In this document: one piece after another, positions 1-7,746 of the stretch
Layout of the letters: every line of letters starts with the position of its first letter
Position numbering within the stretch: the first letter of the stretch is position 1
Notes under the pieces: model-generated
What the model saw: only the letters and a program-made list of their open reading frames with translations
What the model was told of the DNA's origin: nothing
Databases searched by the model: none
Position numbers and translations under genes: made by a program
DNA from: Devosia sp. FJ2-5-3
Lineage (GTDB): Bacteria > Pseudomonadota > Alphaproteobacteria > Rhizobiales > Devosiaceae
Assembly: GCF_029201545.1 (NCBI RefSeq)
Contig: NZ_CP104007.1
Location: forward strand, 2,390,501 to 2,454,500
DNA: 64,000 bases
Direction of reading: 5' to 3'

Positions 1-396
1 ATGCTCGGCAAGCGCGAGCCCGGAATCTACGGTGCACAGACACTGGCCGATGTTGAGGCGCTCTGTCGGAGCACAGCCGACGAATTGGGGCTGACCGTGG
101 ATTGCCGCCAATCGAACATCGAAGGCGAATTGGTCACCTGGATCCAGGAGGCACTCGGCACCGCCGACGGCATCCTGATCAATCCCGGTGCCTATTCCCA
201 CACATCGGTTGCCATTCACGACGCCTTCAAGGCCGTCGCGCTTCCGGTAGCCGAAGTTCACATCAGCAACATTCACCAGCGCGAGTCCTTCCGACATCAT
301 TCCTATGTGTCGGCGGTAGCGTTCGGCGTCATTTGCGGCTTTGGGACGCTTGGATATAAGCTTGCGCTCCATGCTTTGGCCGAAAAACTCGCATAA
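1..396 (+). CDS. aroQ: Type II 3-dehydroquinate dehydratase (AroQ), 5' end outside window
   Basis: Dehydrates 3-dehydroquinate to 3-dehydroshikimate in the cytosolic shikimate pathway. The visible 131 residues carry the type II signatures: [10 protein letters not shown] with the active-site Tyr, [10 protein letters not shown], the HISN block and a FRHHSY block with the catalytic-region His. Family members begin about 10-15 residues earlier with a block like hxLNGPNLNxLGKREP, so the Met at base 1 is internal and the true start lies outside the window. It ends 33 bp before accB on the same strand, suggesting one operon. Identification is firm; the start is unknown. Confidence 0.93.
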   Translation: MLGKREPGIYGAQTLADVEALCRSTADELGLTVDCRQSNIEGELVTWIQEALGTADGILINPGAYSHTSVAIHDAFKAVALPVAEVHISNIHQRESFRHHSYVSAVAFGVICGFGTLGYKLALHALAEKLA

Positions 397-429
397 CGCT
401 TCCAAGACGAAGCCGGGAGACCGATAAGA

Positions 430-918
430 ATGACCAAGTCATCTCAGGTGGATCATGACCTGATCCGCGCCATCGCCGAACTGCTCAACAAGGAAAATCT
501 TGTCGAGATCGAGATCGAGCAGGAAGACTTCCGGGTCCGCGTAACGCGTTCCTATCCTGTCGAGGCGCCCGCCTACGCGCCGCCCATGCAGTACATGTCC
601 GCGCCTCAGGCAGCACCTGCCGCAGCGCCAGTGTCCAGCATTCCGGCTGCCGCTCCCGCCGCCAAGGAAGACCTGGCCTCCAATCCGGGTACGTTGACAT
701 CTCCGATGGTCGGCACTGCCTATCGTTCGCCCGAGCCCGGCAAGCCCACTTTCGTGGAAGTTGGCGCTAAGGTCTCCGAAGGCCAGACCGTCCTCATCAT
801 CGAGGCGATGAAGACCATGAACCAGATTCCAGCGCATCGCTCCGGTACGGTCACCCGCATCCTGGTCGACGACGCCCAACCGGTCGAATATGGCGAGCCG
901 CTCGTCGTCATCGAGTAA
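430..918 (+). CDS. accB: Biotin carboxyl carrier protein of acetyl-CoA carboxylase
   Basis: Carries the biotin that AccC carboxylates and the carboxyltransferase uses to make malonyl-CoA for fatty acid synthesis. The 162 residues have the usual layout: an N-terminal helical region (1-45), an Ala/Pro-rich flexible linker (about 48-80), and a C-terminal biotinyl-lipoyl domain (85-162). The EAMKTMN motif places the biotinylated lysine at residue 128. It lies 12 bp upstream of accC in the standard accBC pair. Length and motif are normal for the family. Confidence 0.97.
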   Translation: MTKSSQVDHDLIRAIAELLNKENLVEIEIEQEDFRVRVTRSYPVEAPAYAPPMQYMSAPQAAPAAAPVSSIPAAAPAAKEDLASNPGTLTSPMVGTAYRSPEPGKPTFVEVGAKVSEGQTVLIIEAMKTMNQIPAHRSGTVTRILVDDAQPVEYGEPLVVIE

Positions 919-930
919 GGAGACTTTCGC

Positions 931-2277
931 GTGTTCCAGAAAGTCCTGATCGCCAACCGCGGCGAAATTGCCCTGCGCATCCTGCGCGCCTGCAAGGAAC
1001 TCGGCATCCAGACCGTGGCAGTCCATTCGACTGCCGACGCCAACGCGATGCATGTGCGCCTTGCCGATGAGAGCGTCTGCATTGGCCCAAATGCGGCCAA
1101 GGACAGCTATCTCAACATCCCATCGATCCTTGCCGCATGCGAGATCACGGGGGCCGACGCCGTCCACCCAGGCTATGGCTTCCTGTCCGAAAACGCCCGT
1201 TTCGCCAAGATCCTTGGCGAGCACAACATTACCTTCATTGGCCCCTCGGCCCATCATATCGAGATCATGGGTGACAAGATCACCGCCAAGAAGACGGCGG
1301 TCGAGCTCGGCATTCCCGTGGTTCCAGGGTCTCCTGGCGCTGTCGAGACCGAGCAACAGGCGCTCAAGACCGCCAAGGACATTGGCTATCCAGTCCTGAT
1401 CAAGGCCACTGCCGGTGGTGGTGGTCGCGGCATGAAGGTCGCTCAGTCCGAATCCGAACTGCTGGTGGCCTGGTCGACTGCTCGGTCCGAGGCCAAGGCG
1501 GCTTTCGGCAATGACAGCGTCTATATGGAAAAATACCTCGGCAAGCCGCGTCATATCGAGGTTCAGATCCTCGGCGATGGCCAGGGCAATGCCGTGCATC
1601 TGGGCGTGCGAGACTGTTCGCTGCAGCGGCGCCACCAGAAGGTCTGGGAAGAAGCAGGCGGGCCGACGATCAGTCCGCAGGAACGTGACCAGATCGGCGA
1701 AATCTGCGCCGTCGCCATGCGCAAGCTGAAATATTCCGGCGCCGGCACCATCGAGTTTCTTTACGAGAACGGCGAGTTCTATTTCATTGAAATGAACACG
1801 CGCCTGCAGGTCGAACACCCGGTTACGGAGCGCATCACCGGCATCGATATCGTCTATGAGCAGATCCGCGTCGCCTCTGGCGAGGCCCTCTCCATGACTC
1901 AGGAAAAGGTGCAGTTCAATGGCCACGCCATCGAAGTGCGCATCAATGCCGAGGATCCGCAGACCTTTGCTCCGTCGCCGGGCACGATCACTTTTTATCA
2001 CCCGGCCGGTGGCGTCGGGATCCGTGTCGATTCAGCCGTCTATCAGGGCTACAGGATACCGCCCTATTACGACTCGCTGATCGGCAAGCTGATCGTCTTC
2101 GGGCGCACGCGTGAGGAATGCCTCAAGCGGTTGAGCCGGGCAGTCGACGAGTTCGTCATCGACGGCGTCAAAACCACCCTGCCCCTGTTCCAGCGTCTTC
2201 TCAAGGAGCCGGACATCATCGCCGGCAATTACGATATCCACTGGCTGGAAAAATTCTTGGCAGACAACAAGGCTTGA
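931..2277 (+). CDS. accC: Biotin carboxylase subunit of acetyl-CoA carboxylase
   Basis: ATP-dependent carboxylation of biotin on AccB. The 448-residue length is typical. Visible parts are the N-terminal PurK-like domain (FQKVLIANRGEIA), the ATP-grasp glycine loop GGGGRGMK near residue 162, the catalytic EMNTRLQVEHPVTE block from residue 287, and the C-terminal biotin carboxylase domain. The GTG start at 931 is chosen because AAGGAG lies 8 nt upstream and the next residues match the family N-terminus. It follows accB by 12 bp. A hairpin plus T-run directly after the stop probably ends the aroQ-accB-accC transcript. Confidence 0.97.
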   Translation: MFQKVLIANRGEIALRILRACKELGIQTVAVHSTADANAMHVRLADESVCIGPNAAKDSYLNIPSILAACEITGADAVHPGYGFLSENARFAKILGEHNITFIGPSAHHIEIMGDKITAKKTAVELGIPVVPGSPGAVETEQQALKTAKDIGYPVLIKATAGGGGRGMKVAQSESELLVAWSTARSEAKAAFGNDSVYMEKYLGKPRHIEVQILGDGQGNAVHLGVRDCSLQRRHQKVWEEAGGPTISPQERDQIGEICAVAMRKLKYSGAGTIEFLYENGEFYFIEMNTRLQVEHPVTERITGIDIVYEQIRVASGEALSMTQEKVQFNGHAIEVRINAEDPQTFAPSPGTITFYHPAGGVGIRVDSAVYQGYRIPPYYDSLIGKLIVFGRTREECLKRLSRAVDEFVIDGVKTTLPLFQRLLKEPDIIAGNYDIHWLEKFLADNKA

Positions 2278-2283
2278 TGTTGA

Positions 2284-2312
2284 GGGGCGCGCAGGCGCCC
2301 CTTATCTTTTTT
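2284..2312 (+). terminator. Intrinsic terminator after accC
   Basis: GGGGCGC and GCGCCCC form a perfect 7-bp GC stem with a 4-nt loop, followed by TTATCTTTTTT. This is a textbook Rho-independent terminator, placed 6 bp after the accC stop and ending 2 bp before the aat start codon. Confidence 0.85.
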
Positions 2313-2314
2313 CC

Positions 2315-2950
2315 ATGGCCAAACGCTCCGACCCCTTCGACCTCGACATCACCCCCGAACTCATCATCCGGGCCTATTGCGCTGGCATTTTTCCGATGGC
2401 TGAAGACGCCGGGGATGACGACCTCTTCTGGGTCAGCCCGGAAGAGCGCGGGATCCTCCCGCTCGATGGTTTTCAGTTCAGCAAGAGCCTGCGCAAGACG
2501 ATGCGCAAATCCGGCTGGGATATCCGCGTCGATACCGATTTTGAGGCTGTCATCGAAGGCTGTGCGACCGTCGGCGAGGATCGCAACTCCACCTGGATCA
2601 ACGGCACTATCCGGGCCGTCTATGGCGAACTCTTCCGACGCGGTGTGGCGCACACGGTAGAGGTCTGGGACGCTGATGAACTGGTCGGCGGCCTCTACGG
2701 CCTAGCCATCGGCGCGGCTTTTTTCGGTGAGTCCATGTTCCACCGTCGCACCGACGCATCAAAGGCCGCCATGGCCCATCTTGTCGAGCGCCTCAATGCC
2801 GGCGGCTTCCAGCTTCTCGACACCCAGTTTCTCACGCCGCACCTGGCCTCGTTGGGCGGCATCGAAATTCCTCGCGCCGAATATGAAGACCGGCTCGGCC
2901 GCGCCACGACACTGGCGGCGGACTGGACGGCATTGGATCGAAACACATGA
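2315..2950 (+). CDS. aat: Leucyl/phenylalanyl-tRNA--protein transferase
   Basis: Transfers Leu or Phe from aminoacyl-tRNA to proteins with N-terminal Arg/Lys, making N-degrons for ClpS/ClpAP. The 211 residues show the family opening ITPELIIRAYCAGIFPMA, then FWVSPEERGILPL, GELFRRGVAHTVEVWD, LVGGLYGLAIGAAFFGESMF, and LLDTQFLTPHLASLGGIEI near the end. All are hallmark Aat blocks. The ATG at 2315 gives the expected N-terminus but directly follows the accC terminator T-run and has no visible Shine-Dalgarno. The 3' end overlaps the next gene by 4 bp (ATGA), so the two are probably translationally coupled. Confidence 0.94.
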   Translation: MAKRSDPFDLDITPELIIRAYCAGIFPMAEDAGDDDLFWVSPEERGILPLDGFQFSKSLRKTMRKSGWDIRVDTDFEAVIEGCATVGEDRNSTWINGTIRAVYGELFRRGVAHTVEVWDADELVGGLYGLAIGAAFFGESMFHRRTDASKAAMAHLVERLNAGGFQLLDTQFLTPHLASLGGIEIPRAEYEDRLGRATTLAADWTALDRNT

Positions 2951-3723
2951 CCATTCCTGCCAATTTGCCCGAGAGCTTCGGTCCCCTGGCCAGCCTTGAT
3001 TGGGCGCCGATCACCCACGGTCGGTCCGGTGCCCATGTCTGGCGCATCCTTCTGGGGGACGGCAATTCGGTCTTCCTCAAGACCGAAGAACTGCACCCGC
3101 TCGGGGAACTGCCGGGCGAGATCGAGCGGCTCAGCTGGCTTACCCGCATGGGCTTCAAGGCTCCGCGCGTCATAGATGCCGAGCAGTCGGCCGATCGGGT
3201 CTGGCTGCTCATGAGCGCCGTCCCCGGCGAAGATCTCACGCACTATCCCGACCGCCCGGACGAATTCGTCCGCATCTACGCCCAAGGCCTCAAGCGCATT
3301 CACGCGCTCGACCCCACAAATTGCACCTTCGATCACGGCATAGATGCCCGCCTGGCCCTAGCCGCGCAAAGGCTGGCGGCGGGCCTGGTTGACGAGACCG
3401 ACTTCGACGCACAGCGGCTTGGCCGTCCGCCCGCCGATCTCCTCGCCTGGCTCCACGACAATCGACCGGAGGTCGGCACGCCGATCGTTACCCATGGCGA
3501 TGCCTCCACGCCGAATGTGTTGGCATTGGCCGGACGCTTTTCCGGCCTCGTGGATTGCGGCCGCATGGGCGTAGCCGATGTCTGGCAGGACCTTGCCATA
3601 GCCGCCCGCAGCATAGCCGATAATATCGGAGAGGAGCATGTGCCCAAATTTTTCCGGGCCTACGGTGCGGAATTTAACCCGCACCGCTACGAATTCTACT
3701 GCACCTTGGACGAGTTCTTCTAG
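2947..3723 (+). CDS. APH(3')-type aminoglycoside phosphotransferase-like kinase
   Basis: Small-molecule kinase of the APH family, closest in motif layout to APH(3'). The 258 residues include the ATP-binding Lys segment VFLKTEE, the catalytic loop HGDASTPN (His183, Asp185) and a metal-binding block LVDCGRMGVADVWQDLAI, both characteristic of APH(3') enzymes. The catalytic loop differs slightly from the usual HGDACLPN. ATGA overlap with aat suggests co-expression. Its position in a housekeeping cluster, with no mobility genes beside it, suggests a resident chromosomal gene; whether it gives aminoglycoside resistance cannot be told from sequence. Confidence 0.82.
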   Translation: MTIPANLPESFGPLASLDWAPITHGRSGAHVWRILLGDGNSVFLKTEELHPLGELPGEIERLSWLTRMGFKAPRVIDAEQSADRVWLLMSAVPGEDLTHYPDRPDEFVRIYAQGLKRIHALDPTNCTFDHGIDARLALAAQRLAAGLVDETDFDAQRLGRPPADLLAWLHDNRPEVGTPIVTHGDASTPNVLALAGRFSGLVDCGRMGVADVWQDLAIAARSIADNIGEEHVPKFFRAYGAEFNPHRYEFYCTLDEFF

Positions 3724-4220
3724 GCGTCACTAAGCTTGAAGCTGAGTGTGGTCACCCAATCCTTGGGATCTGGCACCTCGGACGGATCGGTCTCATAGAT
3801 TTCGAGGCGGCAGGCGAAATGATCGCCGTCGGGTTTGGCCTCCATGTCGAAGAATTGGTTGGTAAGGCGCGACCAGCCGATCAGGATGCCGGTGACCTTT
3901 TCGAGCGCATCATAGTGGCCATGCCATTCCAAAGTCATAAACCGGCCACCCGGCAACGTCCCGGCGCGCACCGCGCCGTCTTCAGGGCCCGGGCTGCGGA
4001 CTGCTATGCCTGCCTCCACGTCTAGCGTCTCGGCCATGTTAATCCGCCGGTAGTTGTAGAAGGCCGCGCCTTCTGGCTCGAGACCATGCTTATCGAGATA
4101 GGCGAAAATTTGAGGAAATCCCTCATCGGCTGGCTTCTGCATCTGGTCCATGCGCACTGTGAACGGCACGTAGACATAGTGCTGGGTTTTTCTCTCGATC
4201 ACTTCCGGCAAAGTCATCAT
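3720..4220 (-). CDS. GyrI-like / AraC effector-binding domain protein
   Basis: A stand-alone small-molecule-binding domain of the GyrI-like (SHV/AraC effector-binding) fold, 166 residues, with no DNA-binding domain. The opening PEVIERKTQHYVYVPFTVRMDQM, the central AFYNYRRI segment, and the late RLEIYETDPSEVPDPKDWVT block match the family. Such proteins bind or hydrolyse hydrophobic ligands, or modulate regulators. It lies 15 bp downstream of the SDR gene on the same strand, so the two probably form one unit. The 3' end overlaps the convergent kinase gene by 4 bp. Confidence 0.75.
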   Translation of the reverse strand: MMTLPEVIERKTQHYVYVPFTVRMDQMQKPADEGFPQIFAYLDKHGLEPEGAAFYNYRRINMAETLDVEAGIAVRSPGPEDGAVRAGTLPGGRFMTLEWHGHYDALEKVTGILIGWSRLTNQFFDMEAKPDGDHFACRLEIYETDPSEVPDPKDWVTTLSFKLSDA

Positions 4221-4235
4221 GATACGCTTCTCCCT

Positions 4236-5018
4236 CTAGTCGATCTGAGCGCCACCAGTGGCGTTCGCAAATGTGGATGTCATGCTGGATGCCAAGTCGC
4301 TGGCCAGCAGGACGGCGGCGTCGGCCACTTGGCCCAGTGACGAAATACGGCGCAACGGCGTATCCTTGGCAACCTCCCGATGCATCTCGTCAAAACTGAT
4401 GCCGCGCTCGCGCGCATGGATGAGCCAGGCTTCGCGCACACCCGGTGCGTCAGGCGACCCCGGCGACCGTACCCAACAGCAGCGTACGCCCTGTGGGCCG
4501 TTTTCGACCGCCAGATGCCGGAGGAAATGCTCAACCGCCGCACAGGCGACGCCGAATCCGCCCATCTGCGTGTAGGCCTCGCGCGCGGCATTTGCGGTAA
4601 TGCCGAGAATGACGCCGCCACCATTGGACGCCATGTGCCGTGCAGCCATGCCGCCAATATTGAACCAGGATTTCAGCCCCCGCTCGACCGGAAGCATGAA
4701 GCGACCAAAATCCATCACGCTGAGGTCCTGGCCCTGCGAGTCTCCCCAGTCGATGGCACTGAAGACGATTTTTACCGGTCCGGTGCTGGCCACGCGCTCG
4801 AAATGGCGCTCGACCGCAGCCTTGTCGAGTGCATCCACCACATCGGTGAAGGCGATGCCGCCGCGCGAGCGGATATCCGCAGCCGTCTCCTCCAGGCGCT
4901 CCCTGCCCCGTGCCGCCAGATGCACGACCGCGCCCTCGCGGGCAAAAGCGCTCGCTACGGCGCCGCCAACTGCACCACTGCCGCCATAAACTATGGCGAT
5001 CCGGTTCTTGAGCAACAT
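4236..5018 (-). CDS. SDR-family NAD(P)-dependent oxidoreductase
   Basis: Rossmann-fold short-chain dehydrogenase of about 260 residues. The cofactor loop YGGSGAVGGAVA appears near residue 10 instead of the classical TGxxxGxG, and the usual YxxxK catalytic pair is not evident: the corresponding stretch reads AYTQMGGFGVACAA. It may therefore be an atypical or divergent-active-site SDR. The ATG at 5018 is preferred over an upstream in-frame start because AGGGAGG sits 6 nt before it. It precedes the GyrI-like gene by 15 bp. The substrate is unknown. Confidence 0.78.
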   Translation of the reverse strand: MLLKNRIAIVYGGSGAVGGAVASAFAREGAVVHLAARGRERLEETAADIRSRGGIAFTDVVDALDKAAVERHFERVASTGPVKIVFSAIDWGDSQGQDLSVMDFGRFMLPVERGLKSWFNIGGMAARHMASNGGGVILGITANAAREAYTQMGGFGVACAAVEHFLRHLAVENGPQGVRCCWVRSPGSPDAPGVREAWLIHARERGISFDEMHREVAKDTPLRRISSLGQVADAAVLLASDLASSMTSTFANATGGAQID

Positions 5019-5104
5019 CGCAGCCTCCCTTCGGCACACGCCGGAACCCTCAGGGTTGCGACGAGCTTGAAGAGAGATTTTCGACGGGGTTCAGAAGAAA
5101 AAGT

Positions 5105-5533
5105 TCAGCGCTCGTCCGGAGGCGGAACATTGGTCGAGGTTTTGCACTCGATCAGCCAAACGTCATAGATCGGGTGGTCGACCGCGTTCAGCGCCGGGCT
5201 GTCCGCAAAAACCCAGCCGGTGAACAGGCGCTTGGCCGTGCCATCGAGATTGCGCTGGTCAACTTCCAGAAACGCGGACGTGCGTTGCAGCGTGTCATTG
5301 GACGGGCGGCTATAACAGGCGCGTGGGGTGATTTCGAGCGCGCCGAAAAGGACGGTCTCGTCGATATAGACATCGAAACGCGTGATACGGCCGGTGATCT
5401 TGTCGAGACCGGCCAGCATGGCCACGGGATTGGCAATCGGTTGTGCCGAAACCGGAAGGGCCGCGGCGACGAAGCCCGCCAGGAGCAGCGCCCCACGGAG
5501 CGCTCGCCCGGTCTTAAGAGGGAAGAACGGCAA
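5105..5533 (-). CDS. DUF2155 domain-containing exported protein
   Basis: A 142-residue exported protein. The hydrophobic N-terminus ends in a likely signal-peptidase site after LPVSA. The mature part carries the DUF2155 core: LDKITGRITRFDVYIDETV, then ITPRACYSRP, TGWVFADSPALNAV and HPIYDVWLIECK. The family is common in Alphaproteobacteria, is usually found next to the NDUFA12 gene as here, and has no established function. It is separated from NDUFA12 by 12 bp and is probably co-transcribed with it. Confidence 0.88.
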   Translation of the reverse strand: MPFFPLKTGRALRGALLLAGFVAAALPVSAQPIANPVAMLAGLDKITGRITRFDVYIDETVLFGALEITPRACYSRPSNDTLQRTSAFLEVDQRNLDGTAKRLFTGWVFADSPALNAVDHPIYDVWLIECKTSTNVPPPDER

Positions 5534-5545
5534 AGGCCGGTGTCC

Positions 5546-5944
5546 TTATTCGGGCGACCAGGCTTGGTAGTCACCGGTAACGCGCGGACGTTCGCCCTTG
5601 TTCAGCAGGCTGCCATCGGGACGATAGGCAGCGGCCGTACCAGTCAGGTTTTTCTGGTGCGGCTTTTCCCAAGGATGCGGCTCGTACTTGGCTTCGCTGG
5701 GAACGACATTGGAGCGGTGATGCATCCAGCCATACCAGCCGGGAGGGATCGTCGAGGCATCTGCCGGACCGTTATATGTCACATAGCGGCGATCGGCCTT
5801 CGTGTCCTGATAGTAGCGATTACCGAACTCATCGCTGCCGACATATTGTCCAAAGCGCTTGATCCAGAGGCGCGTACCCCAGGTATTGCCGCTCCACCAG
5901 GAGAAGATTTCAGTTAGAAATTGCTTGATACCGGATTTGGCCAC
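5546..5944 (-). CDS. NADH:ubiquinone oxidoreductase subunit NDUFA12 (B17.2-like)
   Basis: Accessory subunit of respiratory complex I, the bacterial counterpart of mitochondrial B17.2. The 132 residues contain the family pattern GTRLWIKRFGQYVGSDEFGN with RYYQ, then RRYVTYNG, IPPGWYGWMHH and PHPWEKPHQKNLTGT. It is found alone, away from the nuo operon, in most Hyphomicrobiales, commonly beside a DUF2155 gene as here. It supports the alphaproteobacterial assignment. The start ATG at 5944 is the only reasonable one. Confidence 0.94.
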   Translation of the reverse strand: MAKSGIKQFLTEIFSWWSGNTWGTRLWIKRFGQYVGSDEFGNRYYQDTKADRRYVTYNGPADASTIPPGWYGWMHHRSNVVPSEAKYEPHPWEKPHQKNLTGTAAAYRPDGSLLNKGERPRVTGDYQAWSPE

Positions 5945-6161
5945 GTGTCGATTCCGAGATTGGCAAGTCGATTTGGCTGGGGTTTAGCATGACGCCGCGG
6001 ACGATCCTAGCCAAAAGCGGACACGTGGCCACGAGTGAGCCGCCTTGGCGCGCACGGGCACGGGAGGGATTGATGGGCACAAGCTCACCGAATGGTGTCT
6101 GCGCGAGGCGTGCCGTGGTCCATTCCAGTCAATTTGCGGCTGCTGCCAGGGAGCCCGCCTG

Positions 6162-7349
6162 ATGGCCCTGCGTGGTTTCCTCCGCATCTACTACGCCTAT
6201 GTCTTCCTCTTCGACTTCATGCTGGGCTACGCCATTTACACGGCACTTTTCTCTCTGGAAGGCCTCAGCATCACCCAGATTGGCATCCTCCTCGCCTTCT
6301 GGTCAGGTTCCGCGATTGTCCTTGAAATGCCCTCCGGCGCCCTGTCGGACCACTTCGATCGGCGCGTATTGCTCGTCCTCGCGCCTCTCGCCAAAACCCT
6401 GACCTTCATCCTTTGGGCGGTCGCCGCAGGGAATTTCTGGCTCTATGGGCTCGGCTTTCTTTTCTGGAGTCTTGCCCAGGCCATGCAGTCCGGCTCGCGA
6501 GAGGCACTTCTCTATGAACGGATGGCACATGACGGACGCAGTGCGGATTTCGACCGGGCATTGGGCCGGGACAATGCAGCAGAAGGGTTGGGCATCGGTC
6601 TTGGCACACTCATCGGCGGGTTTGTGGGCTGGTACAGTTTTGAATGGGCGATCTGGCTTTCCATTCCGCCTCTGCTTGTCGCAACACTCCTTCCCTACTG
6701 GCTGAAAGATGTGCGCCGCAGTGGACCGGCAGGCGCGAAAAGCGATGACATGCCAGGCAGTTACCTCTTGCATTTCAAGGATGCCGTGAACGAATTTCGG
6801 GCCCACGCCGATCTGCGCTTCGTCACCACCTATATAGCGGTTGGACTGGTGGTCTTTGAAATCCTCGAGGAATTCGACCAGCTCTATTACCTTGCCACGG
6901 ATGTTCCCGTCTGGGCCTGGGGCATATTGGCCGCGGGCGTGGAGGGGTGTCACGCCATCGCCAGCCTTTACGCATATCGGCTGGCCGGGAGGCCCGTGCT
7001 CGCCTGGCTGCTTCCCTTGGCGGGTGGCGCTCTTCTGGTTCTCTCTTCGATCGGCGCGTCACCGTATTATGTGCTGATCTTGTCCCTCGGCTATATCGTC
7101 GTGGCGCCAATGGGGGTGCTGGCCGAGGCGCGCTTCCATCGGGTCATGGAGGGTCGAAGCCGCGCCACAACGACTTCGGCGCTGGTCATGGCCGAGAACA
7201 TCGTCGGCGTTTTCTTCACCCTCGTTTTTGGTACCCTTGCCGACTCCATCGGGATACTCCCCGCCTATGGCTGGGCAGGCCTCGCCATGGTTCCACTGGC
7301 AGTTTGGGTGATGTGGGGCGAAACCCGCGGATTGCGGGCGAGTGACTAG
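6162..7349 (+). CDS. MFS transporter
   Basis: Membrane transporter of about 395 residues with roughly 12 hydrophobic segments. Between TM2 and TM3 it has an MFS motif A-like loop, GALSDHFDRR. The cytoplasmic stretch SGSREALLYERMAHDGR is typical of the small MFS group that follows the LEMPSGALSD pattern. The ATG at 6162 is chosen because AGGGAG lies 8 nt upstream and the hydrophobic sequence begins at once; an upstream in-frame ATG would add 39 non-membrane residues. The gene diverges from NDUFA12 across about 217 bp. The substrate is unknown. Confidence 0.85.
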   Translation: MALRGFLRIYYAYVFLFDFMLGYAIYTALFSLEGLSITQIGILLAFWSGSAIVLEMPSGALSDHFDRRVLLVLAPLAKTLTFILWAVAAGNFWLYGLGFLFWSLAQAMQSGSREALLYERMAHDGRSADFDRALGRDNAAEGLGIGLGTLIGGFVGWYSFEWAIWLSIPPLLVATLLPYWLKDVRRSGPAGAKSDDMPGSYLLHFKDAVNEFRAHADLRFVTTYIAVGLVVFEILEEFDQLYYLATDVPVWAWGILAAGVEGCHAIASLYAYRLAGRPVLAWLLPLAGGALLVLSSIGASPYYVLILSLGYIVVAPMGVLAEARFHRVMEGRSRATTTSALVMAENIVGVFFTLVFGTLADSIGILPAYGWAGLAMVPLAVWVMWGETRGLRASD

Positions 7350-7746
7350 CGGCACACAATATGTGGTAGCGGCCCAACTGTGGATTGCGCGAAAAATGTG
7401 GCTCTTGACAGGGATTTCCGCGAGTCGGAGCCCGCCCCGGCGCCTCTCAAAACTCCAGCTTTTCTGCGGCTTTAGCACGTGATTTTAGCATGCCATTAAC
7501 ACTGGAAACGGTCCGTTTCATCCCCAGGGGACACGCTCAAGGCGGTTGTAACTTATCCACGCTATTCCCATATTAAACACTAGATTTTGGTCATTTCGGA
7601 AATGACCGCACAACCCATGGTGTACCGTGGCGAAAAAATTGATCACTCGACTCCGGCATGATTAAGGCTTTGATAGAGTTCAAACGCGGCAAGAGTCCTC
7701 GCCTCTCTTCGCACCGCTCCACAGATAGATCAGCTGAGACCACATC
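7350..7746. other. Intergenic region upstream of nrdJ
   Basis: About 400 bp with no credible gene; it must hold the nrdJ promoter. Two things stand out: a perfect 19-bp dyad at 7589-7607, and TTATCCACG at 7553-7561, one base from a DnaA box. A 16-mer at 7577-7592 (ACACTAGATTTTGGTC) matches only the left half of an NrdR box, so NrdR control is not supported. Confidence 0.5.
7589..7607. promoter_or_regulatory. Perfect 19-bp dyad, candidate operator of nrdJ
   Basis: GGTCATTTC, one central G, then GAAATGACC: two perfect 9-bp arms. It lies 139 bp before the nrdJ start in a gap with no other gene, as expected for a dimeric repressor or activator site. The regulator is not identifiable. Confidence 0.45.

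Noticed and set aside
439-2001. 520-codon open frame on the minus strand opposite accB-accC
   Set aside because: It is the mirror frame of two certain genes, has no ribosome site, and its translation is low-quality His/Asp/Gly-rich. GC-rich genes often give such shadows.
7577-7592. NrdR box before nrdJ
   Set aside because: Only the left half matches and there is no second box at the usual tandem spacing.
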